Both the position numbers and the translations under genes were made by a program. From assembly GCA_021299375.1 (NCBI GenBank), contig JAJTGR010000003.1:35036-99035 (forward strand): a stretch of DNA of 64,000 nucleotides, read 5' to 3'. The notes below the pieces were generated by a model. That model saw only the letters and a list, made by a program, of their open reading frames with translations, did not search any database and had not been told where the DNA came from. Numbering within the stretch: position 1 is the first letter of the stretch; each line of letters begins with the position of its first letter. This stretch comes from Gemmatimonadota bacterium (GTDB lineage: Bacteria > Gemmatimonadota > Gemmatimonadetes > Gemmatimonadales > Gemmatimonadaceae). Of this stretch, positions 40,273 to 49,836 are shown piece after piece.

Positions 40273-42393
40273 TCAGTGCGGTTCGAGCAACGGCAGTGGC
40301 CGCCCTCCGCGCAGCAGTTCCCCGAAGGCTTCGGCCGGCTGCGGCCGTCCGAACAGGTAACCCTGCATCATGATGCAGCCGAAGCCCAGCAAGACCGCCC
40401 GCTGGGCCTCGGTTTCCACGCCCTCGGCGATGGGTTCGAGGCCGAGACTGGTGGACAGCTCGACGATGGCCTTTACGATGGCCGCATCCCGTGGGCTGGA
40501 GTGGAGCTCGCGCACATACGTGTGGTCGATCTTGATCGCGTCGAGCGGGAAGCGCCGCAGGTAGCTCAGGGAGGAGTACCCGGTGCCGAAGTCGTCGAGG
40601 GCAATGCGATAGCCGAACGCGCGCAGGTCCTTGAACGCGCGTTCGGCGAGGGCCGGCTCGTCGACGAGCAGCGACTCCGTGACTTCGAAGACGATCAGCG
40701 AGGGCTTGATGCCATGGCGCACGGGCGTCGCCAGGATCTCGGCTAGCACCTCCTCGTCGCGGAACACCTGGGGCGACAGGTTGATGGCGATCGGCACGGG
40801 CTGATGGCCCGAGGCGATCCACGCGGCCAGCTGCTTGCTGACCTCCTCGACGATGAAGGCCGTCAGGACGGAGGCGAGCCCCGCGCGCTCGGCGAGCGCC
40901 ACGAACACCGAGGGGGGAATGGCCCCGAACTCGGCGTGACGCCAGCGCAGCAGGGCTTCGCCGCCCACGAGCTGCCCGCTGTCGCCGGATACCTTGGGCT
41001 GGATGGCCATGCCGAGCTGCCGGTCTGCCAGCGCCGTCCGCAGGCTCGATTCCAGCACCATGCGCTGCAGCGAGGCCTCGCTCATGCGGCGGTCGTAGAA
41101 CTCGTACAGGTTCCGACCGGCATCCTTGGCCTGATACAGCGCGACGTCAGCGTGCTTGAGCAAGGTGTCGTACGTGTCGCCGTCTTCGGGGAAGATGCTG
41201 ATGCCGATGCTCGCCGACACATTGTGCATGCCGTCGGGGAGGGCCACGGGGGTGGCCACGGCCTCGAGGATGCGGCGGGCCACCACCGCGGCCTGCTCGC
41301 CGGACTCGAGGTCCACGACCAGCAGCAGGAACTCGTCGCCACCCATGCGGGCCACCGTACTCTCGGAGGCCGGATCCTGCGGGGCGGCAATGCTGTCGTT
41401 CTCGCGCAGCACCGACGACAGGCGCGCGGCCACCGTGCGCAGCAACTCGTCGCCGGCCGCGTGGCCCAGCGTGTCGTTGATCTTCTTGAAGTTGTCGAGG
41501 TCCATCACCATCAGCGCGACCCGTCGATTCTGGCGGCGGGCAGATGCCAGCGCGGCGTTCACGCGTTCGACGAAGTGGACCCGGTTGGGCAGGCCGGTCA
41601 ACGAATCGTAGTAGGCGAGCATCTTGATCTGCTCGCGCGAGGTCACGATTTCGGTGACATCCTGTACCGTGCCCGTCAGTCGCGGCGCGGAGCCGTCCGG
41701 GTGGCCGTACTCGCCCCGCAGCTGCACGGTGCGCGCCCCCATGGCGAGCCGGAACTCGTGGTGGAACAGCGACAGCCGCCCCGCCCGCGCACTGTGCACG
41801 ATCTGATCGAACGTCGTGCGCTCGGCCTCCGCGAGACAATGGCGTACCTGCGCCGCTGACGTGCCACCAGGCGATGCGGCAATTCCCAACAGGCGAAACG
41901 CTTCGCTCGAGCCCACGAACGTGCCGCTGATGAGGTCGAGCTCCCAATTGCCGACGCGCGCAATTCGCTGGGCCTCGGCCAGGCGGGCTTCACTCAGGCG
42001 CAGCTCGGCGGTCGCTTCCTGGGCGCGCAGCATGAAGCGGATGCGATGAACGATCAGCGGCGGCCGCATCGATTTCACGGCAAAGTCCGTGGCCCCGCTT
42101 TCGAACGCCCGCCGGATGGCCTCAGCATCGTCGCGCCCGGTGAGGATGAGGATCGGCGTCTCCGCCGCCGCCTCGGACGCACGGAGCCGTGCGCACACCT
42201 CGAAGCCGTTCAGGTCCGGTAGGTCGAGGTCGAGCAGGATGAGCCGCGGGCGCAGGGATTCCACCAACGCGCATCCCTCGGCGCCGGTGGACGCCTCCAC
42301 CACGTCGAACCCCGACGCGCGCAGCAGCGACGCCAGCATCGATCGCATCAGCGCGTCGTCCTCGATCACCACGATCAACGGGCGATCGCTCAC
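40273..42393 (-). CDS. REC-PAS-GGDEF-EAL response regulator for cyclic di-GMP, 706 aa
   Basis: The GTG at 42393 follows AGGTGAT by a few bases and starts right before the receiver domain; an upstream in-frame stretch is unrelated. Order: REC (3-120; phospho-Asp55 in LLDLDLP, Lys in FAVKS), PAS (about 140-260), GGDEF (about 275-440; intact motif 351-355) and EAL (about 450-695; E479-A480-L481, NLSP, FEVTES, LDDFGTGYSSL, AEGVET). Both enzymatic motifs are intact, so it could make and break cyclic di-GMP, with a phosphorylation-controlled switch. No membrane segment. A lone regulator between gcvP and gcvH, with no kinase next to it. Confidence 0.92.
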   Translation of the reverse strand: MSDRPLIVVIEDDALMRSMLASLLRASGFDVVEASTGAEGCALVESLRPRLILLDLDLPDLNGFEVCARLRASEAAAETPILILTGRDDAEAIRRAFESGATDFAVKSMRPPLIVHRIRFMLRAQEATAELRLSEARLAEAQRIARVGNWELDLISGTFVGSSEAFRLLGIAASPGGTSAAQVRHCLAEAERTTFDQIVHSARAGRLSLFHHEFRLAMGARTVQLRGEYGHPDGSAPRLTGTVQDVTEIVTSREQIKMLAYYDSLTGLPNRVHFVERVNAALASARRQNRRVALMVMDLDNFKKINDTLGHAAGDELLRTVAARLSSVLRENDSIAAPQDPASESTVARMGGDEFLLLVVDLESGEQAAVVARRILEAVATPVALPDGMHNVSASIGISIFPEDGDTYDTLLKHADVALYQAKDAGRNLYEFYDRRMSEASLQRMVLESSLRTALADRQLGMAIQPKVSGDSGQLVGGEALLRWRHAEFGAIPPSVFVALAERAGLASVLTAFIVEEVSKQLAAWIASGHQPVPIAINLSPQVFRDEEVLAEILATPVRHGIKPSLIVFEVTESLLVDEPALAERAFKDLRAFGYRIALDDFGTGYSSLSYLRRFPLDAIKIDHTYVRELHSSPRDAAIVKAIVELSTSLGLEPIAEGVETEAQRAVLLGFGCIMMQGYLFGRPQPAEAFGELLRGGRPLPLLEPH

Positions 42394-42690
42394 CACATCA
42401 CCTGTGCCCGACCTGGGTGGCCGGCGCCGGAGTCCGCGCGCCCGGGTGCCCCACCGCGGACACGGTCCCGGGCGGCGGCACGGCGAGCGGATGTCAAGGA
42501 CGTGCGGAGGAACACGGCAGTGTGGTGAATGTGACAGGATCGAGAGGTGTCCGTGGGGAAGATCGGCACCGTGACGACTCTGGTTGAGCGCATTTCTCCT
42601 CTGCCACGCGAATTCTGCGGGGACTGCCTCGACACGCCCCCAGCGGTGATGCGATTGCCGCTGGTGAAACGGTGCCGGCCCCGGATGCAC
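42394..42690. other. Intergenic region upstream of the GGDEF-EAL gene
   Basis: About 300 bp with no credible gene, between the reverse regulator gene and the terminator of gcvH. Frames here are short and arginine-rich. Confidence 0.35.
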
Positions 42691-42722
42691 CACGGGCCCT
42701 GGCGCATGCACCAGGGCCCGTG
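42691..42722 (-). terminator. Hairpin terminator after gcvH
   Basis: A perfect 12-bp stem (CACGGGCCCTGG, 42691-42702, with CCAGGGCCCGTG, 42711-42722) and 8-nt loop lie 38 bp beyond the gcvH stop. No U tract follows on the reverse strand, so it may act as a structural terminator or 3' stabiliser. Confidence 0.55.
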
Positions 42723-42760
42723 GGCGAACGCCACGACGGGCGGCGGCGCGTCGGGGCGGG

Positions 42761-43147
42761 TTACTCGCCGAGTTGCGCCCGGTATTCGTCGGCGGACATC
42801 AGGCCAGCGTCACCGCCGGCGGCCAGCCGCACCTTGATCATCCACCCGTCGCCATAGGGATCCGAATTGATCAGCGCCGGCTCACCATCGAGGCGGCCGT
42901 TCACCTCGACGACTTCGCCGGCAACGGGCATGAACAGCTCCGAGACGGCCTTGACCGCCTCCACGGTACCGAACACGTCGTGCGACCCGAACGCGGCGCC
43001 GGGCTTGGGCAACTCCACATAGACGATGTCACCCAGCTCGCCCTGCGCGTAGTCGGTGATGCCGATGGTCACCACACCGGTGTCGGCCGTGGGTCGGACG
43101 TACTCATGCTCCTTGGTGTAGCGCAGGTCGGCGGGGATGTTCGACAC
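42761..43147 (-). CDS. gcvH: Glycine cleavage system H protein
   Basis: GcvH is the lipoylated shuttle of the glycine cleavage system. The 128-residue protein has the family start LRYTKEHEYVRP, ITDYAQGELGDIVYVELP and the lipoyl lysine Lys66 in TVEAVKAVSEL, ending SADEYRAQLGE. The start is a GTG with GGAG about 8 bp upstream. It is 30 bp from coaE on the same strand and followed by a hairpin. The lipoyl group would be made by LipA from an octanoyl group supplied by LipB or the LipM-like protein. Confidence 0.95.
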   Translation of the reverse strand: MSNIPADLRYTKEHEYVRPTADTGVVTIGITDYAQGELGDIVYVELPKPGAAFGSHDVFGTVEAVKAVSELFMPVAGEVVEVNGRLDGEPALINSDPYGDGWMIKVRLAAGGDAGLMSADEYRAQLGE

Positions 43148-43177
43148 GAATGGACTCCAGGGGGAAGGGAAACGCGC

Positions 43178-43834
43178 TCAGGGCGAAGTATCCGCCGCTG
43201 TCGCGTCATCCGGAAGCGGGGGGCGGGTCGTGTGTGCGGCGCGCGCCTCGAGTGCCTGCCAGAGGTCGGCCACGCGTGCTGGAAGCTGTGCCCGGGGACC
43301 GTCGTTGTCGATGACCCAGGTGGCCAGGGAGCGCTTGCGGGTGGCCGGCCACTGGGCGTCAATCATCGCCTGCGCGTCGGACCGCGACAGGCCCCGGTCG
43401 CGCATCAGGCGTTCGAGCCGGACCGCCTCGGGGGCATCGACGAGGATCACCCCCTCGAAGCGGTCAGCCAGTCCGGCCTCGAACAGGAGCGGGATATCCG
43501 AAACGACGACGCGGTCACCGCGCCCCCTGGCTGCCCGCTCGGCGGCGTCGCGCAGGTGGCGCACCTCGGGATGCACGATCGCCTCGAGCGTGGCGCGGGC
43601 GGCGGGATCGCCGAACACGCGTCGGCGGAGCGCTGCCCGGTCGAGCGTCCCGTCGGCCGTGAGCGCCGACGTCCCGAATGCGGCGACCACGGCCGCCAGG
43701 CCTGGCGTGCCCGGTGCCACGGCGTCTCGTGCCAGGCGGTCCGCGTCGATGATGGTCGCCCCGTGCTCGGCGAGCAGGGCCGCGACCGTCGACTTGCCGG
43801 AGGCGATGTTGCCGGTGAGGGCGACGTGCAGCAT
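43178..43834 (-). CDS. coaE: Dephospho-CoA kinase
   Basis: CoaE carries out the last step of coenzyme A synthesis, phosphorylating dephospho-CoA with ATP. The 218-residue protein has P-loop GNIASGKST (8-16), DADRLARDAVAPGTPG, VVVSDIPLLFEAGL and the lid region RLMRDRGLSRSDAQAMIDAQWP. Length is normal for the family. A TAAGTT box ends 6 bp before the ATG, so the message looks leaderless. gcvH follows on the same strand after 30 bp. Confidence 0.95.
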   Translation of the reverse strand: MLHVALTGNIASGKSTVAALLAEHGATIIDADRLARDAVAPGTPGLAAVVAAFGTSALTADGTLDRAALRRRVFGDPAARATLEAIVHPEVRHLRDAAERAARGRGDRVVVSDIPLLFEAGLADRFEGVILVDAPEAVRLERLMRDRGLSRSDAQAMIDAQWPATRKRSLATWVIDNDGPRAQLPARVADLWQALEARAAHTTRPPLPDDATAADTSP

Positions 43835-43840
43835 CCCGGA

Positions 43841-43846
43841 AACTTA
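43841..43846 (-). promoter_or_regulatory. Candidate leaderless -10 box for coaE
   Basis: TAAGTT on the reverse strand ends 6 bp before the coaE ATG; no ribosome binding site fits in the gap. Confidence 0.4.
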
Positions 43847-43906
43847 GCCCGGCGCCCCAGGCGCGGGCGCGTTGGGCCGTGGCCGATCTGCGCCCCCAAC
43901 GAGAAA

Positions 43907-43929
43907 AGGCCCCGGACATGCCGGGGCCT
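43907..43929 (-). terminator. Rho-independent terminator after the AraC-type regulator gene
   Basis: On the reverse strand AGGCCCCGG pairs with CCGGGGCCT around a 5-nt loop and is followed by TTTCTCGTT, a typical intrinsic terminator. It lies 24 bp after the regulator stop and isolates coaE from it. Confidence 0.8.
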
Positions 43930-43952
43930 CCTCGTACGCAGGCCGGCGGCGA

Positions 43953-44768
43953 CTACGCCGCCGCGCTTTCCTGCAGGTCGTGATCGTCGTCCGCGACCTG
44001 GCGCCGCTTCTCGCGGTTCACGAGCAACTCCTGGATGACCCACGATGCGCCGCCGCGGAGGCGGATCTGATGCGGGGTGCAGCCAAGGTAGCGCTGGCAG
44101 GTGTTGCGGAACGCACTGCCCGAGGGAAAGTCGAGGGCGCTGGCCACCCCGTCGGCGCTGCGTGACCCGTCCTCCAGCATGCTGGCGGCCACGATGAGGC
44201 GGCCCCACGTCAACAATTGGTGCGGCGGCGGCAGCAACGCGCCTTCGAGTCGCTTCGACAGCAGGCGGCGCGAGACCGCAATCAAGCGCGCCAGGCTGTC
44301 CGGCGTGAGCCGCTCGTGGGCCCGCGTCACCGACAGCATCACGGCGTCGCGCACCACGCTCCGCAGCCCCGCGAGGTGGGGCTTGAGGAGGCTCGAGACG
44401 CTGCGCGCTTCTGCCTGGTCGAGCAGGGCGGTGAGCAACCGTGGCGTGTCACTTTCATCGGCGACGATGAGCACGTCGATGCCGCAGCGACCGGCGTCGA
44501 ACATGTCGCGAGCCCGCTCGCGGGTCACGTCCACGTACGCGACGAGTGCGGCGCGGGGGACCCGGATACGCAACTGACGGACGCGCTCGAAGTCGGCGCG
44601 ACCGTCCACGTACAGGTCGAACACCACCACATTGATCGGGCCGCGTTCGCAGGCCCGCGTGAGCGACGTCCAGTCCTCGCACGGCACGAACCGATAGCGG
44701 TCACGTGCAGCGGCCCGAAGCCGAGCAAACCGAGGCTCGTGCGCCAATAGCGTCGCGATTACGCCCAT
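43953..44768 (-). CDS. AraC-type helix-turn-helix regulator with a pseudo-receiver N-terminus, 271 aa
   Basis: Residues about 1-125 look like a degenerate receiver fold (VVVFDLYVDGRADFERV, a strand, then VPRAALVAYVDVTRE), with Asp51 at roughly the phospho-site but the acidic pocket not obvious. Residues about 155-255 form an AraC-type DNA-binding domain, with the second helix-turn-helix in SALDFPSGSAFRNTCQRYLGCTPHQIRL, close to the family pattern GFxsxSxFxRxFKxxxGxTPxxyR. The gene is divergent from a hybrid histidine kinase, so the two may share a signalling path. Ends in a rho-independent terminator. Confidence 0.75.
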   Translation of the reverse strand: MGVIATLLAHEPRFARLRAAARDRYRFVPCEDWTSLTRACERGPINVVVFDLYVDGRADFERVRQLRIRVPRAALVAYVDVTRERARDMFDAGRCGIDVLIVADESDTPRLLTALLDQAEARSVSSLLKPHLAGLRSVVRDAVMLSVTRAHERLTPDSLARLIAVSRRLLSKRLEGALLPPPHQLLTWGRLIVAASMLEDGSRSADGVASALDFPSGSAFRNTCQRYLGCTPHQIRLRGGASWVIQELLVNREKRRQVADDDHDLQESAAA

Positions 44769-44926
44769 GCGACGATCCGTCCGAAAAGAGTGAGGGAAGA
44801 GAAGTGCGGCATCACCACGTGGACGCCGGAACCATCGACGGGGTCACAGGCTCATCCGGGCGATGGCGCCGGCTCGTGCCACCGCGGTCCCCTGACACCG
44901 GGCTGCCCCGGGGGCACATTTGACCC

Positions 44927-47296
44927 ATGTCCCACACCGTCAACGACGCTTCGGCGACATCCGACGACGCGCCCGCCACGCCGCTGCTGGCGGCGCTGGC
45001 GGCGTCCGAAGCCCGCTTGCGTGGCGTACTCGACGCCGGGTTCGACGCGTTTGCCATTGCCCGCGCCGTCCGGGCCGACGACGGGCGCATCCTCGACTTC
45101 ACCATCGTCGACGTGAACGCCCGCGCCTGCGCGATGGTGGCCCAGCCCCGAGACGTGCTCATCGGGGGCTCCTTGCTCGACATGTTCCCGCGCAGCCGCG
45201 ACTGGGGGCTGTGGGAACAATGCTGCGCCGTGGTCGTCACCCGGCAGCCGCTCGAGGCCACGCAGTATGCGCCCTCCGACCATGAGCCGCCCCGGTGGCT
45301 GCAGCGTCAGCTGGTGCCGCTGGACGGCGATGCGGTCGCCATCAGCTCCCGCGACATCACCGAGCAGCACCTCGAACGCCTCGCCCTCGAGGCGAGCGAA
45401 GCCCGTCATCGGCAGCTCTTCGAGAACAACGGCGCCATCCAACTGCTCGTCGACGTCGACACGGGGCGAATCGTCGATGTCAATTCGGCGGCCGAGGCAT
45501 TCTACGGCTGGCCACGGGCCACGATGTCGGCCATGTATGTCACCGATCTCGAGTCGATCTCGCTGGCCCATTGGCGCGAGCTCACCGCCGGCATCGCGAC
45601 CGGGACCGGCATGCGACTGCAGCGTGATCATCGCCTGGCCACCGGTGCGATTCGGCACGTCGAGGTGTTCATCGGTGCGACCGAGATCGCCCAGTCTCGG
45701 GTGCTGCACGTCATCATCCAGGATGTGTCCGACCGGGTGCGCGCCGAGCGGGAGCTGCGTGAGTCCGAGGGGCGCTTCCGGGCGGTGATCGCCGGGATGC
45801 GCGAAGGCGTGGTGCTGCACGACGACACGGGCGCCATCCGCATGCACAACCCCAGTGCGGAGCGCATTCTTGGCCTCACCGCGGCACAGCTGTCGGGCCT
45901 CCAGCCCATCGGCCGGGACTGGCACGCGTTGCACGCCGACGGCAGCCCATGGCCGACGACAGAGCATCCCGCGATGCTGGCGCTGCGCACGGGGCAGGGC
46001 CAGCCGCGCCAGCTCATGCGGGTGCAGCGCGGGGACGGCAAGCCCACGTGGTTGAGCGTCACGGCCGATCCACTGCTGCGCGCCGGGGAGACGCGCCCCT
46101 ACGCGTCCCTCGCCGTGTTCACCGATGTGACGGACGAACGGGAGTCGCAGGAACGGTTGCGTGAAGCACAGAAGCTCGAGGCGGTGGCACAGCTCGCGGG
46201 TGGCATCGGCCACGACTTCAACAACCTCCTCACCGTGATCCGCGGTGCCGCCGGGTTCCTCCGCGACGGCGTCGGGCCCACGTCCCCGCATCTCGAGGAC
46301 ATTGCCGCCATTGAGCGAGCCGCCGACCGCGCCGAAGAGCTGACGCGCAGCCTGCTGGCCGTAGGACGGCGGCAGATGCTGCGGATCGAGTCGGTGGACC
46401 TGAACACGCTGGTCGCGGACCAGCTCCCGGTGCTGCGCTCGATGGTCCCACTGGCGATCGTCGTGCAGCTGGCGCTGGCTCAGCAGCCAGTGTTGGCCAC
46501 GCTCGATCGTTCCCGGTTGCTCGATGCCCTCCGCGCCCTTGTCGACAACGCCATCGCGTCAATGCCCGACGGGGGCACACTGACCATCGGGACGGCCGAG
46601 GTCGTGCGGCCGACGTCACCCGCGGTGGCGGATGCCGCCGCGCGAGAGGTGCTGGCCGTGCTCGAGGTGCGCGACACCGGGATCGGCATGAGCGAGGAGA
46701 CGCGCCGACACCTCTTCGAGCCGTTCTTCTCGACGCAGCCGTTCGGCGGCGGCCGCGGTATGGGGCTCGCGTCCGTTCACGGCATGGTGCACCAGAGTCA
46801 GGGGTTCCTCGAGTGCGACTCGACGCCGAAGGAGGGCACGACCGTGCGCCTGTTCTTTCCGCAGACGGTCCCCTCGCGGGCGCCCGCTGCCGTCGCTCCT
46901 GCCGTCCCGCCCGATGCCGGGAGTGGCGGGGTGCTTCTCGTCGACGACGACCTCATGCTCCGCGAGCTGGCGCGCCGTATGCTCGAGCGCCACGGCGAGG
47001 TCGTGTTCGTGATGGAATCCGCCGAAGCCGCGGTCGAGTTCCTCGCGGCACGGGCCGGGGAGGTGTCGCTGGTGGTGACCGACCTGACAATGCCCGGCAT
47101 GTCGGGGCTCGACCTGATCGCACACCTGCGGGCCCACCACTCCCAGCTACCGGTGGTGGCGATCAGTGGCTACGTCGTGAATCCGGATGCGCGCGCTCTC
47201 CTGGCCGAGCAGCAGGTGCCGTACGTGGCGAAGCCCTTCACCGTTCAGACGCTGACGGCCGCGATGGCAACGGCACGCACCGTCGGTCGCGGCTGA
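44927..47296 (+). CDS. Soluble hybrid histidine kinase with three PAS domains and a C-terminal receiver, 789 aa
   Basis: Domain order: PAS (about 25-150), PAS (about 158-278), PAS (about 285-412), HisKA with phospho-His429 in GGIGHDFNNLL, HATPase (VDNAIASMPDGG N-box, DTGIGM G-box, about 530-650) and a receiver domain (about 665-785) with phospho-Asp719 in VVTDLTMPGMSG and Lys in YVAKPF. There is no membrane segment, so it senses a cytoplasmic signal. The HisKA subtype GHDFNNLL is that of NtrB-like and hybrid kinases. It is divergent from the AraC-type regulator and may phosphorylate it or the GGDEF-EAL response regulator nearby; both are inference. Confidence 0.9.
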   Translation: MSHTVNDASATSDDAPATPLLAALAASEARLRGVLDAGFDAFAIARAVRADDGRILDFTIVDVNARACAMVAQPRDVLIGGSLLDMFPRSRDWGLWEQCCAVVVTRQPLEATQYAPSDHEPPRWLQRQLVPLDGDAVAISSRDITEQHLERLALEASEARHRQLFENNGAIQLLVDVDTGRIVDVNSAAEAFYGWPRATMSAMYVTDLESISLAHWRELTAGIATGTGMRLQRDHRLATGAIRHVEVFIGATEIAQSRVLHVIIQDVSDRVRAERELRESEGRFRAVIAGMREGVVLHDDTGAIRMHNPSAERILGLTAAQLSGLQPIGRDWHALHADGSPWPTTEHPAMLALRTGQGQPRQLMRVQRGDGKPTWLSVTADPLLRAGETRPYASLAVFTDVTDERESQERLREAQKLEAVAQLAGGIGHDFNNLLTVIRGAAGFLRDGVGPTSPHLEDIAAIERAADRAEELTRSLLAVGRRQMLRIESVDLNTLVADQLPVLRSMVPLAIVVQLALAQQPVLATLDRSRLLDALRALVDNAIASMPDGGTLTIGTAEVVRPTSPAVADAAAREVLAVLEVRDTGIGMSEETRRHLFEPFFSTQPFGGGRGMGLASVHGMVHQSQGFLECDSTPKEGTTVRLFFPQTVPSRAPAAVAPAVPPDAGSGGVLLVDDDLMLRELARRMLERHGEVVFVMESAEAAVEFLAARAGEVSLVVTDLTMPGMSGLDLIAHLRAHHSQLPVVAISGYVVNPDARALLAEQQVPYVAKPFTVQTLTAAMATARTVGRG

Positions 47297-47340
47297 AAGG
47301 CCGCACCGGAAAGACGACAGCGGCAAGGCCACGCTGGCCG

Positions 47341-47952
47341 TCAGAGCAGCTGCTGCTGCGCCTCGTCGCGACGAGGGACGATGTGACACGCCCGGCATCG
47401 CGCTTCGTAGGAGTCGGCCGCGCCCACCATGATGACGGGAGAGTCGTACGGGGCAGGCCGCCCGTCGATGAGCCGCTGATTGCGGCTCGCCGGCGACCCG
47501 CACAGCACACAGATCGCGTGCAGCTTGTCCACCATTTCGGCCACCGCCATGAGCTGCGGCATGGCGCCGAACGGCTCGCCGCGGAAGTCGGTGTCGGTGC
47601 CGGCGAGAATCACGCGCCGGCCGCGATCGGCAAGGCTCGATGCCACGTGCACCACGCCGGCGTCGAGGAACTGCGCTTCGTCGATGGCGACCACCTGCGC
47701 CATCGGATCGAGGCGCAGGAGGATCTGCGAGGAGGAGTCGACCGGCGTCGCCTCGAAGGTGCGCCGGTCGTGGCTGGAGACAGCCCACAAGCCGGCGTAC
47801 CGATCATCGAGGTGGGACTTGAACACCTGCACCCGCTTGCGGGCGATGGTGGCCCGCCGTACGCGACGCAGCAGCTCTTCGGTCTTGCCGCTGAACATCA
47901 CGCCGGCGATGACTTCCATCCAGCCGCCGGACGCCTGAAAGCTGCCACTCAT
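47341..47952 (-). CDS. tdk: Thymidine kinase, type II
   Basis: Tdk phosphorylates thymidine for pyrimidine salvage. The 203-residue protein has the P-loop [14 protein letters not shown], Walker B IDEAQFLD, the lasso-loop region [18 protein letters not shown] and zinc ligands CVLCGSPA and CRACH, which mark the bacterial type II enzyme. It is only 3 bp from the DEAD-box-like gene, probably co-transcribed. Confidence 0.95.
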   Translation of the reverse strand: MSGSFQASGGWMEVIAGVMFSGKTEELLRRVRRATIARKRVQVFKSHLDDRYAGLWAVSSHDRRTFEATPVDSSSQILLRLDPMAQVVAIDEAQFLDAGVVHVASSLADRGRRVILAGTDTDFRGEPFGAMPQLMAVAEMVDKLHAICVLCGSPASRNQRLIDGRPAPYDSPVIMVGAADSYEARCRACHIVPRRDEAQQQLL

Positions 47953-47955
47953 CGG

Positions 47956-49836
47956 TTACGCCTCGTCGTTCCGGTCGACGGGAGGACGCGGCGATCGCTT
48001 TGCATGCTTCATGCGGTCGGCGCGCTCCGACCACTCGGCGCGCCCCTCGGCACGTTCCCGCGGCGAGCGATCGCCGAAGGCCCGGCGTTCATCCGCAGGG
48101 CGCGGCGGACGGTTGCCGAAGCCGGCTCCACCACCGCCACGCGGGCCAGCGAAGCCTGCGCTCCGCGGGCTGCGATCCCCACGGTCGACGCTACGCCCGG
48201 GCCCCTCGCTGCGGCCACCCCGTTCGGGGCGCCCGCCACGGGGGGCGCCGGGACCGCTGCCGCGCGGTGCCCGGTCACCGCGGTCGAAGCTGCGGGCAGG
48301 CCGATCGCCGCGCCCGGCGCCGCGCGGGTCACCGAAGCCGCTGCGCGGACGATCGCCACTGCGCTCCGGACGGCTTCCTCCCCGCTCGTCGATACGGGCG
48401 TTGAGGCGACGCCCACGCAAGGTGGCGTCGGCGAGGGCGGCGACGGCTTTCGCCGCGTCGTCCGACACCATCTCCACGATCGCGTGCGACTCGAACAGCT
48501 CTACCTGCCCGATCCGGTCACCCGAGATGCCGGCTTCGTTGGCGATGGCACCGACGATGTCGCCGACTCGCACGTTGTCGCGCTTGCCGGCGGCGAGGAA
48601 CACCCGCTGCCGTCCGGCCAGCGGCGTGGCCGCCAGATCGGCGCGCGTCTCGCGTGGCGGGGTCGGTTTGGCGCCGGCGGTGGCCGCCTTCGCTCGGGCG
48701 GCCGCGGTCTCGCGCTTGGCGCCCTCGTACAGGCGCAGCGCCGCACACGCCAGTTCGAGCGCATCGTGGGTTTCGAGCAGGGGCGTAAGCAGCGCCAGTT
48801 CACTGGCCGACGCCCCGCCATTGGCAAGCGTCGTGCGCAACGCGCTCCGGAGCAGCTGTACGCGATCGTCAGCCGACGCCTTGCGGGCGGCTGGCGTCCA
48901 CGCCTCGCTGGCGCCACCGGTGAGGCGACGGAATGCCGGCAACTCGTCGGGCAGCAGCAGGGCCACGGCATCGACGGGCCGCATGGCCACGGCCTCCGCG
49001 AGTGCCTCGTACGACAGGGGCGCCTCCCAAAGCACGGTCATGGCGACATGCTGCGCGGTTGGCTGGCGTACGACCTGCACCGCGGTGCCGTCCACGGTGG
49101 TCCCCAGCCGCGCGAGCGCCGCGGTGGCCTCCTGCTGGCCAAGGTCGCTGGCCGCGATCACCACCAGGGACGGCGGGTCGGCTTCATCGAGCACCGCACG
49201 CAACGCATCGCCGCGGCCCGCTGCCGACGTGAGCAGGAAGCGTGGGATGATGGCCAGCGGCGCATCGCCCACCACCAGTGGCGCGAGGCGCCGGGCCCGG
49301 CGCAGCTGCGCCTCCAGGAAGGCATCGCTCTCCGGGGTCTCGTGATCGAGGGTGGCCACGCGCATCACATCGGCTGGCGCATCGCCGAGAAGGGCCTGCA
49401 GCGTGTCGGCGCCGTGGGCCGCGAGGATGTCATCGAGACCGATGATGACCACCACCTGCAGCGCGTCGAGAGCGAGCGCGGCATCTCGGCGCAGGGTGAG
49501 CAGGTCGGTCGCGGTGCCGGTGGCGATGGCCACCGGGGCCGCCGCCAACGTGCGGCGGGCGCGCACGACCCCGCTGACCGGCACGACGCGCACGGCTGGG
49601 TCGTGCAGCAGCACACGCGCCTGTTCGGCGGCGGCGAGCGCCTGCTCGATCGTGGGGGTGATCACGAGGCAGGCCGGCGAAGCCGTCTGGCCGCTCCCAC
49701 GGCTCCGTTCGATGCCGGGGCGGATCGCCGCGGTCATCATGCGCACATCGGCGGGGCCCTGCAGCACCACGTGCTGACTCCGCGTCGCCCCGGGCGACGT
49801 TTCTTCCCGTTCCTGCTCGCTCACGCCCCACCCCAT
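47956..49836 (-). CDS. Degenerate DEAD-box-like protein with DbpA RNA-binding domain and RG-rich tail, 626 aa
   Basis: The N-terminal about 330 residues can be aligned by eye to a DEAD-box helicase: motif Ia-like VITPTIEQALAAAEQARVL, ATGTATDLLTLRR where ATPGRLLD is expected, VVVIIGLDDILAA (133-136 GLDD where DEAD belongs), ATLD where SAT belongs, then a second domain ending LLLPDELPAFRRLTG. No Walker A GKT is visible, so ATPase activity is unlikely. Residues about 410-480 are a DbpA/CsdA-type RNA-binding domain (VFLAAGKRDNVRVGDIVGAI...). The last about 140 residues are Arg/Gly-rich. It would bind structured RNA without unwinding it, or act as a cofactor. It lies 3 bp upstream of tdk. Confidence 0.78.
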   Translation of the reverse strand: MGWGVSEQEREETSPGATRSQHVVLQGPADVRMMTAAIRPGIERSRGSGQTASPACLVITPTIEQALAAAEQARVLLHDPAVRVVPVSGVVRARRTLAAAPVAIATGTATDLLTLRRDAALALDALQVVVIIGLDDILAAHGADTLQALLGDAPADVMRVATLDHETPESDAFLEAQLRRARRLAPLVVGDAPLAIIPRFLLTSAAGRGDALRAVLDEADPPSLVVIAASDLGQQEATAALARLGTTVDGTAVQVVRQPTAQHVAMTVLWEAPLSYEALAEAVAMRPVDAVALLLPDELPAFRRLTGGASEAWTPAARKASADDRVQLLRSALRTTLANGGASASELALLTPLLETHDALELACAALRLYEGAKRETAAARAKAATAGAKPTPPRETRADLAATPLAGRQRVFLAAGKRDNVRVGDIVGAIANEAGISGDRIGQVELFESHAIVEMVSDDAAKAVAALADATLRGRRLNARIDERGGSRPERSGDRPRSGFGDPRGAGRGDRPARSFDRGDRAPRGSGPGAPRGGRPERGGRSEGPGRSVDRGDRSPRSAGFAGPRGGGGAGFGNRPPRPADERRAFGDRSPRERAEGRAEWSERADRMKHAKRSPRPPVDRNDEA

